From positions 1,550,001 to 1,614,000 of the forward strand of contig NZ_CP101989.1 of the NCBI RefSeq assembly GCF_024508275.1: 64,000 nucleotides of DNA, given 5' to 3'. Of this stretch, positions 26,093 to 33,483 are shown in pieces; within the stretch, counting starts at the first letter, position 1; every line of letters starts with the position of its first letter. A program made the position numbers and the translations under genes. The notes beneath the pieces are model-generated. The model ran no database searches. It saw only the letters and a program-made list of their open reading frames with translations, and was not told the origin of the DNA. Origin of the DNA: Cellulomonas wangsupingiae (GTDB lineage: Bacteria > Actinomycetota > Actinomycetes > Actinomycetales > Cellulomonadaceae).

Positions 26093-27141
26093 CGCACGGC
26101 CTGGTCATCGGCAAGTTCTACCCGCCGCACGCCGGCCACCTCGCGCTCGTGCGCGCGGCCCAGGCGCGCTGCACGCGGGTGACCGTGCAGGTGCTCGCGT
26201 CGAGCGCGGAGTCGCTGCCGGGCGAGGTGCGCGCCGCGTGGCTGCGCGAGGAGCTGCCCGGGGTGCGCGTCGTGCACGGCCTGGACGACCACCCCGTCGA
26301 CTACGCGGACCCCGGGGCCTGGGACGCGCACACCGGTGTGATCCGCGGCCTGCTCGACGCGCCCGTCGACCTGGTCGTCACGTCGGACTCCTACGGTGCG
26401 GAGCTCGCGCGGCGGCTCGGCGCACGGTGGCACCAGGTCGACCCCGGGCGCCGCGACCTGCCCGTGTCCGGGACCGCCGTGCGTGCCGACCCCGCCCGGT
26501 ACTGGTGGGCGCTGCCCGCGGCGGTGCGCGCGTGGTTCGTCCGCCGGGTCGTGGTCACCGGGGCGGAGTCCACCGGCACGACCACGCTGGCGCAGGACCT
26601 GACCGCGCACTACGGGCTGCCGGCCGTGGCGGAGTTCGGCCGCGAGTGGACGACCGTGCGCCCCGGCGGGCTCGACGCGCCGTGGCACACGGCGGAGTTC
26701 GACCTCGTCGCGCGCGAGCAGGCGCACCGCGAGGACACCGCCGCCCGGTGCACCCCGCGACCGCTGGTCGTCTGCGACACGGACGTGACGGCGACCGCGA
26801 TCTGGCACGAGCGCTACGTGGGGCACCCGTCGGGCACGGTGGCGGCGCTCGCGGCCGGCCGCGTCCCGGACCTCTACCTGCTGACGGGCGACGAGATCCC
26901 GTTCGTGCAGGACGGCTGGCGCGACGGCGAGCACGTGCGGCACGCGATGCAGCAGCGGTTCCGCGAGGAGCTGGCGCGGCGCAGCGCCACGGACGGTGTG
27001 CCGTGGGTCGAGCTGCGCGGCTCCCGGGCCGAGCGGCGCGCCGCGGCCGTCCGGCTCGTCGACGACCTGTTGCGCCGCCCGCGTGACCTCGCGGACCCGT
27101 TGCCGCAGGTCAACGGCGACCGTGCCACACTCGCGCGGTGA
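26089..27141 (+). CDS. nadR: NadR-type NMN adenylyltransferase / ribosylnicotinamide kinase
   Basis: A 350-residue bifunctional NAD-salvage enzyme. The N-terminal nucleotidyltransferase has GKFYPPHAGH at residues 8-17 and LPVSGTAVRADP at 124-135. The C-terminal domain is the nicotinamide riboside kinase, with a P-loop reading GAESTGTTT at 158-166, so the normal Walker A Lys is Thr164. The CDTDVTATAIWHERY segment is typical of NadR. There is no helix-turn-helix, so it is not an E. coli-type repressor. The GTG at 26089 overlaps pnuC and the TGA overlaps the MoxR gene. Nicotinamide riboside entering through PnuC would be phosphorylated and adenylylated here. Confidence 0.9.
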   Translation: MTHGLVIGKFYPPHAGHLALVRAAQARCTRVTVQVLASSAESLPGEVRAAWLREELPGVRVVHGLDDHPVDYADPGAWDAHTGVIRGLLDAPVDLVVTSDSYGAELARRLGARWHQVDPGRRDLPVSGTAVRADPARYWWALPAAVRAWFVRRVVVTGAESTGTTTLAQDLTAHYGLPAVAEFGREWTTVRPGGLDAPWHTAEFDLVAREQAHREDTAARCTPRPLVVCDTDVTATAIWHERYVGHPSGTVAALAAGRVPDLYLLTGDEIPFVQDGWRDGEHVRHAMQQRFREELARRSATDGVPWVELRGSRAERRAAAVRLVDDLLRRPRDLADPLPQVNGDRATLAR

Positions 27142-28718
27142 GCGAGCGCGACCTGCAGCAGGTCTCCCAGGCACCCACCCGGGCGGGCGTCGCCGGCGCC
27201 GCCCACGTCGGCCTCGACGCGGCGCACCTGTTCGCCGACGAGCACGGGCCCGCCGAGACCACGGGCCCGCGCCTGGACGAGAAGCTGCGCCAGGCGTACT
27301 TCTGGATGGTCAACCACGCGGTGATCAGCCCTCACTACGACGTGGAGTTCTCCGTGCCCGGGCAGCCCCGCACGTCGTACCGCCTGGGGGACTCGCGGGC
27401 CGCGGTCCACCTGCCGACGGACCAGTCCTACTCCTCGTTCGTCCTGCTGCCGCTGCTGACGTTCGCCGTCCGGGGACGCTGCCTGCTCGTCGGCGGGCCC
27501 GGGCGCGGCAAGACCGCGTCGGCGGTCCTCATGGGCGTCATCGCGGGCTACCCGGTGCGGGACGTGCGCCGCGCGATGCAGCACGGCCACCCGCAGCTGA
27601 CGGTCCAGGACATGTTCGGGACCCCGCTGCCGCGCGACCTGGTGAACGCGGAGCGGCTGGCGGACGTCGACGTCGCGTGGCGCGCCTGGCTCGGCATGCG
27701 GGTGAAGATCGTCGACGAGTACAACCGGATCCCCACGCGGACGCAGTCCGCGCTGCTCACGGTGCTGGCCGACGGGTACGTCGAGGTGTTCGACCAGGTG
27801 TACGAGACGGGGGCCTCGGCGTGGTACCTCACGGCCAACGACGACGCCGGCGGGGGCACGTACCAGGTCGTCGACGCGCTCCGTGACCGGATCGACGTGG
27901 TCGTCAAGGCGCTCGCCTTCAACTCCCGGTTCGTCGGGGACCTGGTGGCGCGCGCCGAGCGCGGGGTGCGACCGGAGGAGAACGTGCCCCCCGGCATCGT
28001 CTTCGACGCCGAGGAGCACGACCGGCTGCACCGCGAGGTCCTCGCCGTGCCGCTGCCCACCCCCGTGCGGCGCCGGCTCGAGTTCTTCGCGGCGCAGCTC
28101 GAGCTGCTGGAGCGCGCCGGCCGGCAGCTGGAGTACCGCACCAAGGACACGGCGCGCCTCGCGGGCGCCGACCCGCACGACCTCATGGCGGCGGACGACG
28201 GCCGCGACCGCCGGGACGACGTGGGCGCGCAGACCCTCAACGGGCTGTCCGTGCGCGCGCTGCAGTCCCTGGTCCTGTACGCGAAGGCGATGGCGTACTT
28301 CCGCGGCTCCGCGCAGGTCGACCTCGACGACCTGCGGGCGGTCCTGCCGTTCGTGCTGCACGACAAGCTGCAGCCGGACCTCGACGCCCCCGCCTTCGAC
28401 GACCCCGAGCGCGAGGCGCTGCGCACCGACCGCGTGTCGTGGCTGCGGGAGATCTTCGACTCGGCGTGCCTCCAGTACGACGCCGCCGGCCTGGACGACG
28501 ACGACCCGGTCGGTGACGTCCTGGCCGAGCTGGCGGCCGGGCTGGACGGTGTCGAGGAGCAGACGGTCCTCGCGCGGCTGTCCACGATCGAGCGCATCCT
28601 GTCCGGCTGGCAGCGCGTCAAGCTGCACGGCGACATGTACGACGACGCGCTGGCCCTGAAGTACGCGCACCAGCGGTACTCCTCCTACCTGCGGTGGCTG
28701 CGCTGGGAGTCGACGTGA
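27138..28718 (+). CDS. MoxR-family AAA+ ATPase
   Basis: A 526-residue AAA+ ATPase of the MoxR type, thought to act as a chaperone-like remodeller working with vWA proteins. Walker A is GGPGRGKT at 119-126, Walker B is IVDEYNRIP at 191-199, and the sensor Asn is in YLTANDD. The N-terminal 110 residues and the 200-residue helical C-terminal part are extensions beyond the AAA core. The GTG at 27138 overlaps the nadR stop (GTGA). Its stop in turn overlaps the next gene. With the downstream vWA protein it matches the core of MoxR-vWA ternary systems that comparative genomics has linked to biological conflict. Confidence 0.9.
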   Translation: MSERDLQQVSQAPTRAGVAGAAHVGLDAAHLFADEHGPAETTGPRLDEKLRQAYFWMVNHAVISPHYDVEFSVPGQPRTSYRLGDSRAAVHLPTDQSYSSFVLLPLLTFAVRGRCLLVGGPGRGKTASAVLMGVIAGYPVRDVRRAMQHGHPQLTVQDMFGTPLPRDLVNAERLADVDVAWRAWLGMRVKIVDEYNRIPTRTQSALLTVLADGYVEVFDQVYETGASAWYLTANDDAGGGTYQVVDALRDRIDVVVKALAFNSRFVGDLVARAERGVRPEENVPPGIVFDAEEHDRLHREVLAVPLPTPVRRRLEFFAAQLELLERAGRQLEYRTKDTARLAGADPHDLMAADDGRDRRDDVGAQTLNGLSVRALQSLVLYAKAMAYFRGSAQVDLDDLRAVLPFVLHDKLQPDLDAPAFDDPEREALRTDRVSWLREIFDSACLQYDAAGLDDDDPVGDVLAELAAGLDGVEEQTVLARLSTIERILSGWQRVKLHGDMYDDALALKYAHQRYSSYLRWLRWEST

Positions 28719-29641
28719 CCGCGCGCGTCGCGGCCCTCGTCCGGGAGCACGCGGCGGTGGTCGACCCGTGGCTCCGCGACGCGGCCGGGTGGGGAGTCGA
28801 CGCGGCGACGGCGCGCGCGGCCCTGAGCGACCTGGAACCCGTGCTGGCGGCGCTCGGCGACGATCCCCGCGCCGGGCTGCCCGTGGTGCGCGCCACGCTG
28901 GGGCTCGCGGCGCGCGGGCGCTGGCACGCCGCCGCGGTCCCGCGGGGGGTCGTGCTGCGGGTGGTGCCCCGCCTGGCGGCCTGGGTCCGCGCGTGGCCCG
29001 ACGACGCGGTCCCGGCGCTGCTCGCGTCGTCCCGCGGCGTCGCGCGCGCCGGCGTGCTGGACGCGTGGGCCGACCGGCTCGCCGCGGCCCGTGTGCCGGC
29101 GACGGCGGCCGACGTGCGGCCCTCGCTCCTCGTCGCCGCGTGGCGGTGCGGGCTGGTCCGGTACCGCCAGGCGGCGCTGGACGCGGCGCTGAGCCTGCCG
29201 CACCCCGAGGTGGCCTCCCTGCTCGACGTCCCCGCCGCGACCGTCGGCGACGTCCTCGCGCGGCACCGGGACGACCGGTGGTGGTGGCCCGACCGTCCCG
29301 AGGGCCCGGGCGTCGTGCAGCGGATCGGCGGGTTCGCCGGCTGGGGCGGGCCGTGGGTGCAGGTGCCGCGCGTCGCCGCCGGCGGGCCGACCGGGTGGCT
29401 GGTCCTCGTCGACGGGACGGTGGCGGCGGTGGTCGCGGACGTGCACGGCTCGGCCCTCGTCGGCCTCGCGGACGAGCCGTCGCCGGTCGGTACGCCGCCG
29501 ACCGCGGACCCGCGCGTCCTGCCCGTGCCCTGGGACGACGAGGTGACGGGCGCGGTGCCCGCCGACGACGGGGACGTTCTCCTGGTCGCCCGGGCGCACT
29601 CGTGCACGCTCGACGTGGTGCGACGGGGGGCCGCCGCGTGA
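28715..29641 (+). CDS. Uncharacterised protein of the MoxR-vWA cluster
   Basis: A 308-residue soluble protein I do not recognise. The first 190 residues look helical and Ala-rich with several Arg/Trp-containing helices. From about residue 185 the sequence turns Gly/Trp/Val-rich (DDRWWWPDRPEG, GGFAGWGGPWVQVP, GWLVLVDGTVAAVVAD), which suggests beta strands. Ternary MoxR-vWA systems normally carry a third, beta-propeller-related partner (bpX) at this position, and this could be a divergent one, but I cannot show it. The GTG at 28715 was chosen because it overlaps the MoxR stop; a GTG at 28694 would add seven residues. It is strictly coupled to both neighbours. Confidence 0.75.
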   Translation: MTARVAALVREHAAVVDPWLRDAAGWGVDAATARAALSDLEPVLAALGDDPRAGLPVVRATLGLAARGRWHAAAVPRGVVLRVVPRLAAWVRAWPDDAVPALLASSRGVARAGVLDAWADRLAAARVPATAADVRPSLLVAAWRCGLVRYRQAALDAALSLPHPEVASLLDVPAATVGDVLARHRDDRWWWPDRPEGPGVVQRIGGFAGWGGPWVQVPRVAAGGPTGWLVLVDGTVAAVVADVHGSALVGLADEPSPVGTPPTADPRVLPVPWDDEVTGAVPADDGDVLLVARAHSCTLDVVRRGAAA

Positions 29642-31434
29642 CCGCCGCGGGCCCGGACCTGTCACGGGCGGCGGCGGCGCTGGTCGACCCGTGGCGTGCC
29701 GCGTGGCCCGACGCGCTGGGCGCGTGGGGCCGCACGACGCGGATGCACGCGCCTCGGCTGCACACCGGCCCCGTCCCGGCCGTCCCGTCGTTCGCCTGGT
29801 ACGACTCCAGCACCGTCGAGGTGAACGTCGACCTCGCGCAGGTCGCGCGCCTGGGGCTCGAGGACCACGCCGTGGCCGTGCTCGCGCACGAGGTCGGCCA
29901 CCACGTCCTGGCGCCGGCGGACGGCCGCACCCGCGTGCGGATCGCGGCACGCGTGCGCGCGGGCCTGGTCGACCGGGACGACCTCGTGCCGCTGGTCGCC
30001 AACCTGTGGTGCGACCTGCTGATCAACGACCGGTTGCAGCGCACGGGCGGTGCCGACCTGGTCGCCGTGTGGCGCGCGCTCGGCGGTGCGAGCGACCCGG
30101 TGATGGCCCTGGTGCTGCGCGCCTGCGAGCTGCTGTGGGGCAGGCCGCGGTACGAGCTGTGCGGGACGGCGGTGCCCGTGCGCGAGGACGCGGCGTGGCT
30201 GTGCTCGCGCCTCGTCCGGGCGTACGCGCGCGACCCCGTGGCGGGCAGCGGCGGGTTCGCGGCGCTCGTGCGCACGTCCCTCGCGACCGACCTGCCCGAG
30301 ACCGGTGAGGGCGCGCTCGCGGGCGCCCGCTCGCTGGCCTGCGGCGACGAGGCACCGCTCGACGGCGTGCCGTACGGCGTGGCGGACGACGACTCGCTGG
30401 GCGCCGACGTCCTGCACCCGGCGCTGGACCCCGCGGTCGTGGGGGACGCCGCGGACGTCGGCGACGCCGGTGCGCCCGGCGACGGCAGTGCGCCCGGAGC
30501 TGCGGACGCCGGCACGCCGCAGCACGGCTCCGGGCGTGCCGACGGCCGGGGGGCGCCGCACAGCGGCATCCTGCCGCCCGAGCTGCACGCGACCCTGGCG
30601 GCGCTCGGGTCGTCGGCGACCCTCGAGGACGTCGCCGTCGCCTGGTACCGCGAGCGGGCGGCGCCCCACCTGGTGCCGTTCCGCCGCGCCGCGCGCCCTG
30701 GCGTCCCCGACCCGCTGCTCGGCGGGCTGGAGCCCTGGTCGCTGGGCGAGGACGTCGCCGACGTGGACTGGGTGGGCACCGTCACGGCGTCGCCGGTGGT
30801 GGTGCCGGGCGTGACGACCGTGCGGCGGCACGTCATGGACGACGAGCCGGTCGAGCCGCGGCGCGAGCCGGTGGACCTCGACCTGTACCTCGACTCCTCG
30901 GGGTCCATGAAGGACCCGCGGCAGTTCTCGTGGGTGGCCCTGGCCGGTGCCGTGCTCGTGCTCTCGGCGCTGCGGGCCGGTGCGCGGGTGCAGGCCACCA
31001 CGTGGTCCGGCCCGCACCAGGTCGCCGGCACCGGCGGGTTCACGCGGGACGCGGACGCCGCGCTGCGCGCCGTGGTGGCGTACTTCGGCGGCGGGACGTC
31101 CTTCCCGCTGTGGCTGCTGCGCCGCACCTACCTGGGCGAGGGGACCAGCCGTCCGACGGCCAGGCGCCCCACGCACATCGCTGTGGTGTCCGACGACGGG
31201 GCACGGTCGATGGTCCCGGACGTCGGCTCCGGGATGGAGCGGGACGTCGCGACACGGGCGGTGCAGGCGGCCGGTGGCGGCGGGTCCTTGCTGCTCGACG
31301 TGCCCGCGGGCGCCGTGCCGCGGCTGCAGCAGTGGCTGCCCGAGGGGTACGACGTGCACAGCGTCACCGGGGACGCGGCGCTGGTCGAGTTCGCGCGCCG
31401 GTTCGCGCGCACCACGTGGGGGGAGGGGCGATGA
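29638..31434 (+). CDS. HExxH metallopeptidase-like / vWA domain protein (MoxR partner)
   Basis: A 598-residue protein with two halves. The N-terminal part has a zinc-protease-like motif, HEVGH at residues 84-88, resembling the DUF2201 N-terminal putative metallopeptidase domain. A low-complexity Gly/Ala/Asp linker runs from about 250 to 310. The C-terminal half is a von Willebrand A domain with an intact metal-ion-dependent adhesion site, DSSGS at 419-423, then Thr in GGGTSFP and Asp in VVSDDGA. Such proteins pair with MoxR ATPases. It starts with GTG at 29638 on the previous stop and ends on the next ATG. Whether the HEVGH site is catalytic is unknown. Confidence 0.85.
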   Translation: MTAAGPDLSRAAAALVDPWRAAWPDALGAWGRTTRMHAPRLHTGPVPAVPSFAWYDSSTVEVNVDLAQVARLGLEDHAVAVLAHEVGHHVLAPADGRTRVRIAARVRAGLVDRDDLVPLVANLWCDLLINDRLQRTGGADLVAVWRALGGASDPVMALVLRACELLWGRPRYELCGTAVPVREDAAWLCSRLVRAYARDPVAGSGGFAALVRTSLATDLPETGEGALAGARSLACGDEAPLDGVPYGVADDDSLGADVLHPALDPAVVGDAADVGDAGAPGDGSAPGAADAGTPQHGSGRADGRGAPHSGILPPELHATLAALGSSATLEDVAVAWYRERAAPHLVPFRRAARPGVPDPLLGGLEPWSLGEDVADVDWVGTVTASPVVVPGVTTVRRHVMDDEPVEPRREPVDLDLYLDSSGSMKDPRQFSWVALAGAVLVLSALRAGARVQATTWSGPHQVAGTGGFTRDADAALRAVVAYFGGGTSFPLWLLRRTYLGEGTSRPTARRPTHIAVVSDDGARSMVPDVGSGMERDVATRAVQAAGGGGSLLLDVPAGAVPRLQQWLPEGYDVHSVTGDAALVEFARRFARTTWGEGR

Positions 31435-32066
31435 CGGGCGACGACGCGCGGCTGCCGCGGCCGGTGGTCGCGGCCGAGCCGGTCCCGGGACCCGCACTGG
31501 CCGTCGTGACGCACCGCCTGGCGGCCGCCCCGGCGGCGCTGCGCGACCCGCGCGCCGACGCCTGTGCGGCGCTGGCCGACCTGGCCGTGCTGCTCGACGG
31601 CCGCGTCGTCGACGTCGACGAGCTCCGCGTCCTCGATGGTCGGCTCGGTGGCGCGGACCGCGCGGCGCTCGCGCTGCTGACCGGGTGGGTGGCACTGGAC
31701 CCTGGCCTGCTGGCCGATGCCGGGCTGCGGGACGTCGCGACCCGCTGCGGTGGCCTCAGCCGCCTGGTGCTCCCCGTGGCGCTCCGCGTCGCGGAGGAGC
31801 TGGGGTCGCTGCGCGAGCCGGCTGCCTGGACCGACGACGCGACGGCCCGGGAGGAGCTCGCGCGGGCGGTGCTCGCCGTGCTCGGCCTGCTGCCGTCGGG
31901 GGAGGACGCGGCGCTCGCCGCGGACGGGTGGCGCGTGGTGAGCACGCGGCACCGGCGCGCCGTGGCGGCCGAGCTCGCGGCCGAGGCGCAGCGGGCGGCG
32001 GAGCTGGCGAAGGCGCTGGAGGAGCAGCGGGCGCGGGAGGCGGCGGCGCAGTATGCCAACTACTGA
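31431..32066 (+). CDS. Uncharacterised helical protein of the MoxR-vWA cluster
   Basis: A 211-residue Ala/Leu/Arg-rich protein, probably all helical, ending in a charged coiled-coil-like tail (AAELAAEAQRAAELAKALEE). No catalytic motif or membrane segment is apparent and I recognise no family. ATG at 31431 overlaps the vWA stop by four bases, with a GGGGAGGGG ribosome site just before it. The last 14 bases overlap the ligase gene. It may be an adaptor between the vWA protein and the enzyme. Confidence 0.7.
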   Translation: MTGDDARLPRPVVAAEPVPGPALAVVTHRLAAAPAALRDPRADACAALADLAVLLDGRVVDVDELRVLDGRLGGADRAALALLTGWVALDPGLLADAGLRDVATRCGGLSRLVLPVALRVAEELGSLREPAAWTDDATAREELARAVLAVLGLLPSGEDAALAADGWRVVSTRHRRAVAAELAAEAQRAAELAKALEEQRAREAAAQYANY

Positions 32067-33483
32067 CGGCGTCGGGCTGCCGGCGGACTACGTGCCGATG
32101 GGCTCGCTCGCCCTCACGGACGGCGAGCGCTGGCCGACCCTCCCGGAGTCCGACCTGCGACGGGTGGCCGACGCGCGCGCCCACCCGGCGGCGCCGCACT
32201 GGCAGCACGAGACGGGTGACCGCCTGGAGCCGGCCGATCTCGCGGCCCTCGCGAGCCGGGCGCCGGTGTCCGCGAGTGCCGGCCCGTCACCGCCGGACTG
32301 GGTGGCGGCGCTCGTCGAGCGGGCGCACCGCACCGTGCCGCGGTACCGCGCGGCCGCCCGGGACGGACGCAGCGGCCCGACGACGCCGCTGCGCGACCTG
32401 CCGACGGTGACGCGGCGCGACCTCGTGACCGGGCTCGCGGCGCACGTCCCGCTCGACGTGCCCCTCGACAGGGTCCTGCAGGGCACGAGCTCGGGCAGCA
32501 CGGGCGCGGCGCTGCGGGTCCCGCTGCACCCGCGGACGGTCGCCGCGGACCTGCTGCTGCTGCACGCGCTGGTGACGGGCGCGGGCGCGTCGTGGCCGGC
32601 CGACCGGGCGCGCCTCGGGCTGGTGAACCTGGTCGACCAGCGTGCGGCGTTCACGTACGTGTCGGCGATGTCGGCGTTCCCGCGTCCCGTCGGGAGCCCG
32701 GCGCCCCTCATGGCGCGCGTGAACCTCGACGTCGGCGCGTGGCGCACGCCCGCCGACCGGGAGCGGTGGTTCGCGGAGCACGACCCGCAGGTCGTCAGCA
32801 CGAGCAGCGTGCCGCTGGTGCACCTCCTGGACCTCGCCGAGGCGGGCCTCGCCGTGCGTCCGGTCGCGGTCGTCAACGGTGCCACGCACGTGACGCCGGC
32901 GGTGCGCCGCCGGGTCCGCGACCTGTGGGCCGCACCGCTGGTCGACCTGTACGGGCTGCGCGAGACGGGTCCCGTGGCGGCCGCGTGCGACGCGGGGCGC
33001 GAGCACGCGCTCGTGGCGCGCCGGGTGCACGTGGAGGTGCTGGACCCGGCCGGCCGGCCGCTGCCGGCGGGCCGGCGCGGGGAGGTCGTCGTCACCGTCG
33101 ACGAGAACCCCTACCTGCCGCTGCTGCGGTACCGCACCGGCGACCACGCCGCGCTGGGCACCGACGACGCGGGGCGGCCCGTCCTCCTCGACCTCGAGGG
33201 GAGGGCCGCGGTGCGCTTCCTCGACGCGACCGGCGCCGCCCGCCCGTCCGTGGACGCGACGCAGGTGCTGCAGGCCGCGGGGCTCACCGCGTGGCACCTG
33301 CACCAGGACGCCGACGGCGACGTGCGGCTGAGCGCCGTGGGCGACGCCGCGGCGGCCGCAGCGGCGGTGCGCGCGGTGCGCGAGTGGCTGGGCCGACCCG
33401 TCGGGCTCGAGCTGCTCGGCGACGTGGGCGCGCTCGGGCAGGGCAAGCCGGCACGCTACTCGAGCGCGCTCGACCTGCCCTGA
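32053..33483 (+). CDS. PaaK-like adenylate-forming enzyme at the end of the MoxR operon
   Basis: A 476-residue member of the phenylacetate-CoA ligase (PaaK)-like AMP-forming superfamily. The ATP-binding loop SSGSTGAALR lies near residue 145-154, the A5-type motif YGLRETGP near 300, and LPLLRYRTGDHA near 360. The C-terminal GQGKPARYS would carry the A10-type lysine. It could adenylate a carboxylate for ligation to CoA, an amine or a protein; the acceptor is unknown. There is no adjacent acyl-carrier protein or PaaK pathway gene. The ATG at 32053 overlaps the preceding gene by 14 bases. The 3' end overlaps the convergent PucR gene by 28 bases. Confidence 0.82.
   Translation: MPTTDGVGLPADYVPMGSLALTDGERWPTLPESDLRRVADARAHPAAPHWQHETGDRLEPADLAALASRAPVSASAGPSPPDWVAALVERAHRTVPRYRAAARDGRSGPTTPLRDLPTVTRRDLVTGLAAHVPLDVPLDRVLQGTSSGSTGAALRVPLHPRTVAADLLLLHALVTGAGASWPADRARLGLVNLVDQRAAFTYVSAMSAFPRPVGSPAPLMARVNLDVGAWRTPADRERWFAEHDPQVVSTSSVPLVHLLDLAEAGLAVRPVAVVNGATHVTPAVRRRVRDLWAAPLVDLYGLRETGPVAAACDAGREHALVARRVHVEVLDPAGRPLPAGRRGEVVVTVDENPYLPLLRYRTGDHAALGTDDAGRPVLLDLEGRAAVRFLDATGAARPSVDATQVLQAAGLTAWHLHQDADGDVRLSAVGDAAAAAAAVRAVREWLGRPVGLELLGDVGALGQGKPARYSSALDLP

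Noticed and set aside
23449..27174. A 1,241-codon minus-strand frame over the ABC exporter, pnuC and nadR
   Set aside because: No recognisable protein and no start context; the plus-strand genes have all family motifs.
26874..31127. A 1,417-codon minus-strand frame over the MoxR cluster
   Set aside because: Ser/Arg/Pro-rich shadow sequence; the overlapping plus-strand genes are coherent and translationally coupled.
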